DNA of 64,000 bases from Nymphaea colorata. Its lineage: Eukaryota > Streptophyta > Magnoliopsida > Nymphaeales > Nymphaeaceae. Location: the NCBI RefSeq assembly GCF_008831285.2, contig NC_045138.2:24151934-24215933 (forward strand). The letters run 5' to 3'. The position numbers and the translations under genes were made by a program. A model generated the notes under the pieces. It was not told the DNA's origin and did no database searches. It saw nothing but the letters and a program-made list of their open reading frames with translations. Every line of letters starts with the position of its first letter. Position 1 is the stretch's first letter. Positions 10,353 to 22,899 of the stretch are shown piece after piece.

Positions 10353-13300
10353 ATGAGAAGCGACCGGCTGCTCCTGCTTTTCTTCCTTCTTTGGAGTCTT
10401 TGTTCATTAGGAGACGCACGTGCTCAGTCATTGCAGGCAGAAGCAAAAGCACTTCTCAAGTGGAGAGACAGTCTCCAAGACGCCCACGTGCTGAATTCCT
10501 CTTGGTCATTCCTCAAATCCAGATATGGCGCTCCCTGCCAGTGGGACGGGATACAGTGCAGCAGCGATAAAACGAGTGTCGTCAAGATAAGTCTTCAAAA
10601 TAAAGGTCTTCGAGGTACACTCAACTATTTCGACTTCGCTGCCTTCCCTAATCTTGCACATTTCGATCTCAGAGGTAACAATCTCAATGGAAGCATTCCT
10701 GATGGTATAGGCAACCTCTCCAAACTTACCTTCCTAGATTTATCGGTGAACCAGTTTTCTGGCAGCTTACCCGTTACTATGGCCAATGTTACTCAAATTT
10801 CTGAGTTCTGGATATCAGACAACTTTATTGATGGAGAGCTAATACCGAGCTTTTTCACCAATTGGAGGAACCTTACTCGTCTTGTGCTTTTTGGCAACAA
10901 ACTAACCGGCAACATCCCTCTAGAAATAGGCCAGTTGGAGAAGCTGACACGCTTGGATCTAGCTCATAATCTTTTCCAAGGACCAATCCCATCTTCCATA
11001 GGCAACATGTCTAGCCTTACAAGTTTAAACCTCTCAGTGAATAATCTATTCGGACGTGTCCCTTCAGAAATGGGGAAACTTAGCAGCCTGGTCGAGTTAA
11101 GCCTTTACTCAAACCAACTCACAGGTTCAATGCCTAAGGCGCTAGGGAATTTGTCTGGCTTGTCTCACATGATCATCCTTCAAAATAAGTTGTCTGGTGA
11201 GATCCCTTCTGAGATTGGAAATCTCATGAAACTCACCGATTTGGACCTAACCGACAACTCCTTTCTTGGATCCATACCACCTGAAATAGGAAAGCTTAAG
11301 AACCTTGTTTCTATAAAATTGTCATTCAACTCCCTCGCAGGACCTCTCCCTACTTCTATTGGACAATTATCTAGTCTAGTGAATCTAATCATCAATGACA
11401 ACCATCTTACTGGAACTATTCCACAGACGATAGGAGAGCTCACAAATCTCGACTTCTTGGACCTTGATACCAACTCACTTACAGGTTCCATTCCAGTGCA
11501 GATTGGAAACCTGTCCAGTCTGCAGCATTTGTTCCTTGGAGTAAATTTGCTGACTGGGACCATTCCACAAGAGTTATGGAAGCTCAGTGCGCTCATTGAA
11601 TTGGATTTAGCGTCTAACTTTCTTCCAGGTTTGGTCCCTCCTTCAATAGGTAACCTGTCTGATCTTTACTTCCTGAACCTGAGCAATAATAGCCTCTTCG
11701 GCACTCTACCTCCACAAATGAGTAATCTGACAAGTCTAGGCCAGTTGTTCCTTTCAGCGAATAATCTCTTCGGTTCTTTACCATCAATAATATGTAAGGG
11801 TGGCATGCCCTTCGTCTTATCTGCTTCCAACAACCATTTCACTGGATCAATACCAGAAAGCTTGAGGAATTGTACAAGCTTATACAAACTCACTTTAAGT
11901 GGGAACCAACTTAGTGGTAACATTTCAGAGGCATTTGGATCATATCCGAACCTGTTGCGCATTGACATAAGCAACAATCAACTAACAGGAGAGCTCTCGC
12001 CGAGCTGGAGTGGATGTCACAGTCTTCAACGGTTGGATTTCTCTAATAACCACATCATCGGCAAGATTCCAGGTTCAATTTCTCAACTGGCACGATTGGG
12101 GCTAATAAATATTTCTACCAATTACATAACAGGAGAGATTCCAAGAGGAATAGGGGAACTTTCGTTCTTGCAATATATAGATATGAGTAACAATCATATT
12201 TCTGGTGGCATACCATCAGAGATTGGAATGTTAAAAAATTTGCAGTATTTGGATTTGTCATCAAACAACCTTAGCGGACCAATACCTGAAGAGCTTGGGA
12301 ATTCTACTACGTTGATTCGATTGAAGCTGAGTAAAAATACCTTGAACGGAAAAATTCCTTCTCAGTTGGGGAACTTGGCAGGACTATCTATGCTGCTAGA
12401 TCTTAGCCGTAACATGCTAACAGGGACAATACCAGACCAACTTGGGAAGTTAAATCATCTGGAGAAGCTCAATCTTTCCCATAACAAGCTCATAGGTACA
12501 ATCCCATCATCTTTGGCAGGAATGGTTAGTTTGACTTCAGTTGATTTGTCCTTTAACAGTCTCATAGGTCCTCTCCCAAACAACTCTGCCTTCCTGAATG
12601 CTTCGGTAGAGTCATTTATAGGCAATCTTGGCTTATGTGGAGGAGTTAACTTGCGTCCATGCAAGCCTCCAAAAGATGTTATACACCAAAAGAAAAGTCA
12701 AACATTGGAGGCGATTGTTACTCCAGTTGCTGCAGTCCTCATTCTTCTGTTCCTGGTTACTGGAACTTGCAAGATCTGTCAAAAAACAAAATTGAGAAGG
12801 CGAAACAAGAGCAGAATCATTGTTGAAACAAGCCAAGGAAATGATTTTTTCTCCATATGGAACTATGACGGTAAACTTGCTTATGAGGATATTGTCAATG
12901 CTACAAAGAATTTCAGTGATGACTATGTTGTTGGTACAGGAGGTCATGGTAGCGTCTACAAAGTTGAACTCCCCACAGGTCAAATAGTGGCAGTCAAGAA
13001 GTTCAATCAACAGGGTAGTGATACGTTGACAGACTTCGGCTTCAGAAATGAGATTATAGCATTGACAGAAGTCCGCCATAGAAACATAGTCAAGCTCTAT
13101 GGGTTCTGTAAGCATCCTCACTGCTCATTCTTAGTGTATGAATATGTAGAGAGGGGAAGCGTGGCAAACATACTAAGCAGCAATGAAGAGGCTGGAGGAT
13201 TAGATTGGGAAAAGAGGGTGAATATCATAACTGGTGTTGCAGATGCTTTGTCATATATGCATCATGATCATTCAATTCCAATAATCCACCGTGACATCTC

Positions 13301-13945
13301 CAGCAAGAACATTTTGTTATATCCAGATTTTGTTGCATGTGTTTCTGATTTTGGAACGGCAAGATTACTAAACCCAAATTCATCCAACTGGACTAGGCGT
13401 GTAGGTACGCATGGCTACATGGCTCCAGGTATGCACTAAATTTTTTGAACTTGAAGAGGTGTTTGCTTCTCAAAAGATTTTGTATTGTCCTGTGTAAGAC
13501 TATTATACGTTTTATTGGCCTTACACCTGGTAGATCCATCCACTAAACCATGTTTATTTTTTAAGAACACTAACAAAAGATGACTAGCTTCTTTACTGCA
13601 GAGTTGGCATACACCATGAGAGTGACAAAGAAATGTGATGTCTATAGCTTTGGAGTGCTAGCACTTGAAGTTCTGATGGGAAGGCATCCTGGGGAGCAAC
13701 TATCATCTTTTGCGGTTCTCACAGAGCAAGAGATGGATGTAAAGCTCTGGGATATGTTGGACCAACGTATATCAGCTCCAATGGACCAAGAAGCAGAGAA
13801 AGTGCTTTTTGTAGCCAAACTTGCTGTCATGTGCACATATGTGAATCCAGAAACACGGCCTACAATGCGTGCTGTTTCTCGGCATCTTTCCAGTACTCAT
13901 AAAAAAGGTCTTTTCTTCTTCAATCTCTTCGAAGACAGTCTGTAA
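10353..13945 (+). CDS. LRR receptor-like kinase RLK1 (MIK2-like), 1139 aa
   Basis: Exon 1 is 10,353-13,428 and exon 2 is 13,602-13,945. The join restores the APE motif ([11 protein letters not shown]), and the total of 3,420 nt is in frame. In order: signal peptide (about 1-24, [14 protein letters not shown]); LRRNT domain ([12 protein letters not shown] to CQWDGIQC); about 25 leucine-rich repeats; one membrane helix near residues 787-807 ([17 protein letters not shown]); Ser/Thr kinase. Kinase motifs are all present: glycine loop GTGGHGSVY (about 861-869), VAVKK lysine 882, HRD aspartate 981 followed by ISSKN, DFG aspartate 999, then APE. This is a plasma-membrane receptor kinase predicted to be active. 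The layout, the HRDISSKN loop and the single intron before APE fit the Arabidopsis MIK2 (LRR-XIIb) group, whose known member binds secreted peptides; the ligand here is unknown. It is the most complete copy in the window. Confidence 0.92.
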
Positions 13946-15720
13946 AAAATGCGACGCATCATGATGATGATCTAGAAGCGCAAGTACTGCTTCGATGTAC
14001 AAAATCATAAAGTGCCATTTGAATAAAGCTGCTGGTTGGCGATGCATAAGCTTGTATAAGGTTTTAGCTGGAGAAAAGGGGAAATGAGAAACAAGAAGCA
14101 TATGCAGCTCTGCATTAAAGACATCATGCACCACTGACGCCCATGGAGATGCAAACTTGATTAAAGTTAATGTTGGATTCTATATATCGTATATGCGAAC
14201 CTTTACTATATACAATTAACTTGAGAAAGTTGTAAAAAATGCAATTACTTCTCCGAAAACTTTACACCTCCAAAATGGGGCGCTTAACCAAGCAAGTCAC
14301 GTGTCGTCATGGGTGACTTTTTTTTTTTTTTTTTCCAAATGATGCAGACACTTGTAAATTAAAGAAAAAATGCTCATGTTAGTGTGACACTAGTAGTATA
14401 TTCTCGGGACTCCCATTATTCGGATCGGATCAGAAAATTTGAATCCACTTAATAACTATATCAGAATTTGGTGTAAGGTTTTGGTATGCATGAAACCCAA
14501 GAGATATATAGTTCTAATAAACATCCAATCTTAGGATGAAAATGACAGTCGCTGAAAAGTCAAAGAAGGGGAGGCTTTTTTTTAAAAGAGAAAAAGCAGA
14601 TGAGAAAGTGAAAGGTGGAAAAAAGTGAGAGAAATTAGAAGTGCCGATAAAATGGACAACACGTCGACAACGTCAAGAGAAATTAGGAAGTGGATAGATA
14701 AGACTAGTTGAAAGTTGCAAGGTATAGTAGGCAAGCGGCATGTAGATACCGCGTTATTGGTTTACTACTTTTTTTTTAAATCATATACAATGGGATTGCT
14801 ATACTTATCCGGGTGTACTGTATCCCACCCATAGCTTACATACCGATGGACCAAACAACCAAGTTACCTTACTCTAGCCCTCTCTCTCTTTCTTGCTTTT
14901 TAAAATTTTTTCCCAAATGATATAATTAACTACTCAAGGTTTAAATATTTGGTGAAATCATTAAAATAAATATATAAAGAATATGTCTTCTCTTGTATGG
15001 GGAGGTCACTGGTGGCCCGGTCAAAGAAAGAGAGAGATCAAAGACGAGGCTGGTTTGGGGTTTTGAACTTGCTCTGTTCTCAGCTGCACCCAGCCGCCAA
15101 TTTGTCCTCCCCTGAACAGGCCAAATGGCACCTAACAGTTCAAACTTTCGTCCAAATAAAAATGGGTAAACAATCAAACTATCTGAATAAATTTGAGAAG
15201 AAAAAAAAAAAATTAGGTGACACCAACCAACGTTCACTGAATGTAGGACAAGAAGCTGGTTATGTTCCCATTAAAATGAAAAAAAAAAAAAGATTTTTAA
15301 AAAGATAAAATATAAAAACAGTTAAAAGACTAAAATTTTTGTGACATTATAAAAAATTACTAAAATGTCACTGCCTCCTTCATTAGTTTGTTGCAAATGG
15401 TCCCACCCAAGGCCTGCCGGCACTGGACCGATGGGCAGCCAAAGCCTTACCTAACCTTCTCACTTATTATTATCCGTAGACTCTTTGACCCGCCGCCATT
15501 GCTTCGTCAACGTCGTCCTCATATATTTAAAATATGAACAAGAGACGAATTAACTCTCTCCTTCCGCTTCCTTCCTTCCAACGCCCTAATCACAGGTACC
15601 ACTAACTTTTATCGCCATCCTTTCGACATATAAACAATCTTATGAACAATACTTCGAGCGTTTTTGATATTTTTCGCTATATATTTTAGGCAAAAACGAT
15701 GAAAACTCAATATTAGCCAA
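13946..15720. other. RLK1 3' flank and intergenic stretch
   Basis: A possible polyadenylation signal AATAAA lies at 14,022-14,027, about 80 bases after the RLK1 stop. The rest is AT-rich with T runs (14,318-14,334) and A runs; no gene was recognised. Confidence 0.45.
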
Positions 15721-15729
15721 TATAAAAAG
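15721..15729 (+). promoter_or_regulatory. TATA box of BURP gene D
   Basis: TATAAAAAG lies 67 bases upstream of the ATG at 15,788, a canonical plant TATA position. Confidence 0.6.
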
Positions 15730-15787
15730 GGGCCAACACTTGCGGCCTTCTTCTTCGTATTTGGCCAAGCTTGAGTTGGAGCTTTCA

Positions 15788-17098
15788 ATGGCGGACTTGG
15801 TTTCGTTCTTCTCACTTTCGACTCTCTTCCTGGTAAGTGCACATGTGCATCAATTTCCTTTGCCCGAAATGTTATGAGTACTAGTGGGCGCCATCCCAAC
15901 TGCCGGAAGCCGGCCGCTCGCTTCCGTCTTCCCACTGCAGCTCTGCACACGCCATGCCATCAAGCAATTCTTTTTCCGGCACAAACGATTCTCAGGTCTA
16001 ATCCAACTTGAATTGGAAGACTATATGGTGGATGACGATTGTTTCCTTTTGTCTGTCAGCTGCTTGCTGGGGCGACGAACACAAACAACGGCTCTCTCGC
16101 TATGAAAGCCTACTGGAATGAGGTCTTCCCTGGCATCCCCATTCCCGACGTCATTCGAGCTCTCTTACCATCCCCTACTCAGACATCAGGTACTGATATC
16201 CATCCATTCAGGGGTTTCCACGAAAGCATAACATTCTTGGTTATCTTTATTTATGTTCGGGGTTTTTCTGCTTAATTACTGCAGGACTAGTTGGACGTGG
16301 TTATGGCAACGTCGACATAGTTGTAAAAAGTTCCCGAAGTTGGATCAGACTTTGGAGTGTATTGGGCGATGCCCATAATGATCGTAGTAATAATTGGTCA
16401 CCGAACCTTGCGCCTCTTTATTTCCTAAGGAAAGACTTGCTGTCTGGTAGTAAGATGAACGTCACCATGATGATCACCCCCTCCGCAAATGAAGCTTCTA
16501 CTGTTGGTGGTGTCAGCTCTGAGCCGACCTTCTTGCCACGCAAACAAGCTCATGAAATTCCCTTCTCTACCTCCAACCTCACTACAATCCTTAAGATGTT
16601 CTCTATTGAACCCCACTCTCATCATGCGTCTCTTACCAGGCAAACGCTTGTTGATTGCAAAATGCCTGCACTTAAAGGAGAACTGAAGTACTGTGCAACA
16701 TCACTGGAATCCATGATCGATTTTGTTGTTGCGGAGTTCGGAACCAATGAAATTCACGCAGCGATCACTTCTGTTGTTAACAGAGAGGAGGAGGTGAAGG
16801 CCAGGATTTACAGAGTAGGTGTTGGTGGGGGAGGGTGATCTCCCATAAAGCGGTGACTTGCCACAACATGATGTTTCCTTATGCTGTGTTCTACTGCCAT
16901 AATTTGGCAGGAACAAGGGCGTACATGGTTCCGTTGGTTTCTGATGATGGTAGCCGAGTGAACGCCGTTGCTTTGTGCCATTTTGATACATCAAGCTGGA
17001 ATCCCGGGCATGCCAGCTTCCGGCTGTTAGGTGTGAAGCCAGGAACTGTTCCCATTTGCCACTTCATTTTAAAGGATCTCGCCTGGGTCCCCAACTGA
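15788..17098 (+). pseudogene. BURP-domain gene D, broken by a single-base deletion
   Basis: Exon 1 is 15,788-15,832 (MADLVSFFSLSTLFL), exon 2 is 16,060-16,189 (YWNEVFPGIPIPDVIRALL) and exon 3 is 16,285-17,098. All junctions have GT/AG and fit in phase. The frame is open through the first half of the BURP domain, then ends at a TGA (16,836-16,838). Here the G run of the VGVGGGR codons has five G where intact paralogs have six. Adding one G restores the frame through TCHNMMFPYAVFYCH, the remaining two CH pairs and LAWVPN. The lesion is a single homopolymer indel, so a sequencing or assembly error is a real alternative; if so, the gene would be intact at about 317 aa. Upstream of the BURP domain it carries the WIRLW version of the W-x3-W segment. 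Confidence 0.85.
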
Positions 17099-17156
17099 TC
17101 TGCTCGTCAACAACTTGCCATCGTCTCTATTTCAATGATTGAGCTTGGGCGTTTAA

Positions 17157-17360
17157 TGGACGATCTGATTTTCATTCTTCTCGCTCTCGACTCTCTTCCT
17201 GTTATCAGATTCATCAATTCCCTGCGTTTTGCAACATCTGAGTGGTGAGGCCTACACGCCAGGCCAAAGAAAACGAAAAACTTTTAACACCACGCCGCAT
17301 GTAAGCAGTTTTTCCGGCACAAGAAGACTGTCCTCAGATATCTAACTTGAATTGCAGTGT
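17157..17360 (+). pseudogene. BURP exon 1 and intron 1 relic
   Basis: Starting at ATG 17,157, a sequence close to BURP exon 1 is seen (TCTTCCTG end, but one base out of frame and followed by TTATC instead of GTAAG). Pieces of BURP intron 1 follow (ATCAATTCCCTGCG and the ACTTGAATTGCAGT stretch near 17,343-17,358). No exon 2 or 3 follows. It is a small leftover of another tandem copy just behind gene D. Confidence 0.6.
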
Positions 17361-17635
17361 GCACGGGAAATGTTTGTACTAATGATTGAACAAAGCTGAC
17401 ATTGTTTGCTGATGATTTAACGCACCTGCAACTTGTGACCAACTTTGAGTTGGGAGTAGAAGACAAGCTTATAGTGTGCGAAGAGTCATTGCTTCCTGTA
17501 AATATATGGAGCAAGCGTTGTCGAAGAGAAATCATTTTTTCGACCACCAGGAGAATTTGTATCACTTCAACCAATGACAGTCCACTACTATCTCGTTGTC
17601 TTAAACATACGTTTAATGATTTTTGTAAATAACCT

Positions 17636-18290
17636 TATCTCATTTGAGATCCTTTTTTCTAAATTAGAATGAACAATGATTCAAAGGGCAACAAAAATAT
17701 GAAGAGAAAAAAAATTAGGCCACGACTACTAATAATCTGAAACGGATCACATGGTCGAGGTCCACAAATAAGCAATAACGTGGCTAGTGAATTTTATTTC
17801 TTAGCTTGGTACTCTCCATTAATCCTCTGCTTAATTTCTTTCTTACTAATGAATATTATTCGGAAGCCGATCAGCTTTTATATATCTGCAGCTCGCTCAA
17901 TTTCTTTCAGAAGAAATAAATGTATACATTTTATCGGATGAAGAAAAAGGGGCCCGATTTCTCCATCTCACCTCATTTACCGAATTTTATTTAACCCGAC
18001 TTTGATAATTTGACTCATATTACAACATTCTGGAAATTGAAAACATTATTGTGTTCCTCAATGACTTGGAAACTTCGAGAAGCTTGTGCCTCTTTTATGG
18101 GAAACAGATCGCTTCATTGAGAACAAAGAACCACAATCTATTCTGGTATCTGTTTTATCGTTGTATGCTCACTTTTCCTCAATGTGTTCTATAATTTATG
18201 ATAATAATACGTTGTTGTCACATGTACACACCGACTTTTTCATTTACTTGTATCTATTTTTTCTTACGTAATTGTTCTGTGATCAAATAA
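17636..18290 (+). repeat. RLK upstream module P, copy 1
   Basis: About 650 bp upstream of RLK2 that recurs at 43,380-43,912 and 49,530-50,177. It includes the shared words CATTTGAGATCCTT and GCAATAACG and a stretch ending in TTGTATGCTCACTTT. It marks the 5' side of each duplicated RLK unit. Confidence 0.75.
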
Positions 18291-18776
18291 AAGTTTTTTC
18301 ATACAAATAGATGCAAAACTTTAGGCTGGACAGGCAGACGGTAACAAGTTTTTCAGATAAAGGAGTTTTCTCCACAGTTTTTTATGTCGACCAAGGAGTC
18401 TTAGATAGTGGACGTGGGTGGGGGCCATACTTTTGTCCCGTGCGCCGTCGTCTCAGACTCTCAAGACAAAGTTGAATCGCAGTTGAGTATTGCTTTTCCC
18501 ATGGCTTCCTTTTTTCCTTCCTTCAAGATTTCGCAGACGTGGGAACGCTTCCGGCAAAATGAGTTCCCTTTCCATCCCACCAAACCACGTCGAAATCGGC
18601 GCCGAAATTTCAGCGTCTCTCACATGAAGTGAAATGAAACGCAGAAAACTGCATCCACCCAAGCAAGATGCTTTGTTGATTCTCTCAAGTTCGTCGACCT
18701 CTCCGTCGGTATTCACACCACACAAAGTCCACTCTCCAAATCTTGTCACGACCCTCAAGTCTACCCTCCCACCTTT

Positions 18777-18784
18777 ATATTAAT
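18777..18784 (+). promoter_or_regulatory. TATA-like box of RLK2
   Basis: TATATTAA lies 48 bases upstream of the ATG at 18,825. This is short but plausible for a compact leader. Confidence 0.35.
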
Positions 18785-18824
18785 GAATTCCAAATAACTG
18801 TTAATCTCTGTGACACCAGAAACG

Positions 18825-21800
18825 ATGGCATCAACCATGAGAAGGGAGCCGCTGCTGCAGCTTTTGTTCTTTATTTTGAGTATATGTTCACCAAAAAACA
18901 CGGCTGCTCAGCCGTTAAAGGCAGAATCAGAAGCGCTTCTCAAGTGGAGAGACAGTCTCCAAGCAGCCCATGTACTGAATTCTTCTTGGTCGTTCCTCAA
19001 CTCTAACTATGGCCCCTGCCACTGGGATGGGATAGCTTGCAGCGGTGACAACACGAGTATTGTCAAGATAAGTCTTGAAAACCAGCATCTTCAAGGTACG
19101 CTCGACCATTTCGACTTTGCTGCCTTCCCAAGTCTTGCATATTTGGATCTTAGAGGTAACAATTTTTCTGGAAGCATTCCCAATGCTATAGGCAACCTCT
19201 CCAAACTTTCCTTTCTTGACATGTCGGTGAATCAGTTTTCTGGCAGCTTACCGGAAAGTATTGCCAATCTTAAGAACCTTGTTTCTATAAACATGTCATT
19301 CAACTCGCTCACGGGTCCTCTCCCTACTTCTATTGGACAACTACCTAGTCTTGTAAATTTAACCATCAGTGACAACCTTCTTACTGGTGCCATTCCTCAG
19401 ACGATAGGAGAGCTTAAAAATCTCAACTTCTTGGACCTTGATACGAACTCACTTACAGGTTCAATTCCAGCCCAAATTGGAAATCTGTCCAATCTGCAAC
19501 TTTTGTTCCTTGAGTACAATTTCTTGAGTGGCACCATTCCACCTGAACTATGGAAGCTTAGTAAGCTCACTCAATTAGACTTGACATCTAACTTTCTTCC
19601 AGGTACAATCCCTCCTTCGATAGGTAACATGTCTAATCTTTACTACTTGGCTTTGAACAATAATAGCCTTTCTGGATCTCTACCTCCGCAGATGAATAAT
19701 TTCACGAGTCTAGGCTTTTTGTACCTTTCACAAAATAATCTCTCTGGTTCTTTACCATCAGACATATGTAAGGGTGGTAAACTCATCCAATTTGCTGCTT
19801 TCAACAACCATTTCACTGGACCAATACCAAAAAGCTTGAGGAATTGTACAAGCTTGTCTAGACTTAGATTACATGGGAACCAACTTAATGGCAGCATTTC
19901 AGAGGCATTTGGATCCTACCCCAACTTGTCCTACATTGACATGAGCAACAATCGATTAACGGGAGCGCTCTCACAAAACTGGGGCGGATGCCCTAGACTT
20001 GAACACTTGGATTTCTCTAACAACCACCTCACTGGCAAGATCCCAAGTTCGATATCCCAAATGGCACAATTGATGGAGATAAATATTTCTGCCAATTATT
20101 TAACTGGAGAGGTTCCAAGAGGAATAGGGGAACTATCATTCTTGCTGAAGATGGACTTGAGCAACAATCAAATTTCAGGGGGCATACCATTTGAGATTGG
20201 CAGGTTGACAAAATTGCAGGAACTGGATTTATCATCCAACAACCTCCAAGGACCAATACCTGAGGAGCTTGGGAATTGTGATGAATTGATTCTATTGAAG
20301 GTGAGCAACAACAGCTTAAGCGGAACAATTCCTTTTCAGATAGGAAACTTGGCACAGTTGCAGATACTACTAGATCTTAGCAATAACATGCTAATGGGGT
20401 CGATACCAGCCCAACTTGGGAAATTAAATTATCTGGAGAGACTCAACCTTTCCCATAACAAGCTTGTGGGTACAATCCCATCATCTTTGGCAGGAATGCT
20501 TAGTTTGACGTCAGTCGATTTGTCCTTTAACAATCTCACGGGGCCTCTTCCAAACAACCCTGCATTTCTGAATGCTTCAGCAGAATCATTCATAGGTAAC
20601 CTTGACTTATGTGGAGGACTTGCCTTGCAGCCATGCAAGCCTCCCTCAGTGGGAAAAAGTCATATGAAAAGTCAAAAATTTTTGTCCATCATTATTCCAG
20701 TGGTTGCTGTGCTCATTCTTATATTCCTTCTTATTGGAATTTACAAAGTTTGGCAAAAAGCAATGCAGAGGCATGACAAAAGAAGCATTCTTGCCGAAAC
20801 AAACCATGGAAAGGATCTATTTTCTATATGGAACTATGATGGCAAACTTGCTTATGAGGATATTGTCAGTGCTACAGAGAATTTCAGTGACGAGTATGTT
20901 ATTGGTAGAGGAGCACATGGTAGCGTTTATAGAGTTGAACTACCCACAGATCAAATTGTGGCTGTCAAGAAGTTCAATCGGACTGGTAGTGATGTGTTAA
21001 CAGACATGGACTTCAGAAATGAGATTAAAGCATTGACAGAAGTCCGCCACAGGAACATAGTCAAGCTCTATGGATTCTGTAAGCATCCTCAATGCTCATT
21101 CTTGGTGTATGAATACATAGAGAGAGGAAGCTTGGCAAGCATACTAAGCAGCAACAAAGAGGCTGAAAGTTTAGACTGGGCAAAAAGGGTGAACATCATA
21201 ACTGGTGTTGCCGATGCTTTGTCATACATGCATCATGACCATTCAGTTCCAGTAATCCATCGGGACATCTCTAGCAAGAACATTTTGTTATATCCCGATT
21301 TCAGTGCATGCATTTCAGACTTTGGAACAGCTAGACTACTGAACCCAGATTCATCAAATTGGACTGGCCTTGCAGGGACACACGGCTACATGGCACCAGG
21401 TACGCACAAGAATTTTTTGAACATGCATCGATTTTTGCTTTATAGTGGTCTTACCCCATTAGATCCACCAATAAACTTAGTTTGTTTTTTGCGTGGTTGC
21501 TAACTAAAGATGACTGCTTTACTGCAGAGTTGGCATATACCATGAGAGTAACAGAGAAGTGTGATGTCTACAGCTTTGGGGTGGTAGCTCTTGAAATTCT
21601 GATGGGAAGGCACCCAGGGGAACTATTATCATCTTTGGTTATTCTCACAAGGCAAGAACTTGATGTAAAGCTCAGGGATATGCTGGACCAACGAATAGCA
21701 GCTCCAGGGGACCAGCAAGAAGCAGAGATGGTGGCTGCTGTAGCCAAGCTTGCAGTCATGTGCATAGACATGAAACCGGAATCACGGCCTACAATGCGCT

Positions 21801-21892
21801 CTGTTTCTCTGCATCTTTCCTCTCCCAGCAGAAAGCATTATTTGTTCAAAGCCTTACAAGAGAATCACTCAAACAGATACGATGCATCATGA
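18825..21892 (+). CDS. LRR receptor-like kinase RLK2 (MIK2-like), 979 aa
   Basis: Exon 1 is 18,825-21,399 and exon 2 is 21,528-21,892, 2,940 nt in frame; the intron again lies just before APE. The start chosen is ATG 18,825 (MASTMRREP); ATG 18,837 matches the RLK1 start better and is possible. In order: signal peptide ([13 protein letters not shown]), LRRNT ([10 protein letters not shown] to CHWDGIAC), about 18 LRRs, membrane helix about 620-642 ([16 protein letters not shown]), kinase with [14 protein letters not shown] lysine 715, HRD aspartate 814, DFG aspartate 832 and APE. It is predicted active. Compared with RLK1, a block of about 168 residues (seven LRRs) is absent between SGSLP and the KLKNLVSI repeat; both sides join in register, so the change was an LRR-unit deletion here or an expansion in RLK1. 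Later RLK pseudogenes in the window are closer to RLK2 than to RLK1. Confidence 0.92.
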
Positions 21893-21899
21893 GAATGTA

Positions 21900-22520
21900 C
21901 AAAACCTCATTGTCCCATTTGAGTAGGCCGGGTAGCCTCGTCCAGGTGAATGTTGCAAAAACAGTGATTACACACTCCCAGAATTTTACCTCTTCAAAAT
22001 CGGGGCATTTGCCTCTCCAAGTAGGTGTAGTGCTTGAATTCGAGGATTTGCAGTAAATGATTGAAATGGTTCGTAAATTGACGAAAAAATGCTTGTTAAT
22101 TTCATGATGTGAGAAGTAGTAATGATAAAAAAAAAAAAAATTCAGTTGTGCATTATTTTTTCCTTAAATTTTTTGACATGTTTACGATACTAAAATTTGA
22201 CAAAATGGTTTAACAAAATTAACGATACATATTTCAGAAATGAGGTTGCTCATTTTCACGAATCGTTTTAAGAATGCAACATACCGCAGGTTTGAATCGG
22301 ACCTCCCGTTAATGAAATCAGAAAAGAAGCTTCAAATCTAACTAACAACTGAATTTGAGTTGGTTGCATATTTGATTCTAACAAACATCCCAATCCAATT
22401 AGATGCAATCATTCAAATTGATTGTGCATTTCATAGGAAACCAAATCCCAACAAGCAGCATGTGATCAGTTAAATCAAATGATTCAGAACCAATTTTTAG
22501 TTGTCTGTGCAAATGTCCTT
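21900..22520 (+). repeat. RLK 3' flank module Q, copy 1
   Basis: The 3' flank of RLK2, recurring near 25,822, 31,432, 44,690 and 52,205. Marker words are CACACTCCCAGAATTTTACC, GCTTGAATT with GAGGATTTGCA, and GAATCGGACCTCCCGTTAAT. It marks the 3' side of each RLK unit, even where the gene itself has been lost. Confidence 0.8.
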
Positions 22521-22537
22521 TTCCAACATTTATTAAA

Positions 22538-22889
22538 AAAATTAGGTCACACCTACCAATGGGTGGAGCGAGTGGGCAAGATCTTCGTATATGGTACCCA
22601 TATGGGCGGCGCATACCCCCACATGCGAGGCAGTTGGTCAAACCTCGAGCTCACGGAAATGGAAATTGGAGCTCCTATTGGCACCACCAACCCATGACGT
22701 AAGCTTGTCGGTCTCAAGAGTCGGCCTAATTGATTGGATCAACAAAGCCACCTTTTCTGCTTTTTGTAAAATTTGTCGTATCTTGTGAAATACATATTCC
22801 AAATTTATATAAAAAATGACACTTTAAATTGCATATTTTGTAACATTTTTAAGGACCATTGGTTGGAACGTTTTTGCTACCCAAGATTG
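22538..22889 (+). repeat. Orphan alpha-BURP upstream module R, copy 1
   Basis: It resembles the 5' flank of the alpha BURP genes (ACCAATGGGTGGAGCGAGTG, then the AAATGGAAATTGGAGC stretch, then a TATAAAAAATGACA box near 22,800). It stops at CCAAGATTG, just short of where the ATG would be, and joins the beta-BURP promoter instead. The alpha gene that belonged to it has been deleted. Confidence 0.7.
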
Positions 22890-22899
22890 CTCCAAAAAG

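Noticed and set aside
11180-11977. Long open frames on the minus strand inside RLK1
   Set aside because: They are shadows of the LRR repeats, whose regular codon pattern leaves the opposite strand open; no domain or promoter supports them.
17401-17632. 76-codon frame starting MFADDL
   Set aside because: It resembles the FADD motif of LINE-type reverse transcriptases only in the first residues; nothing after it supports that family.
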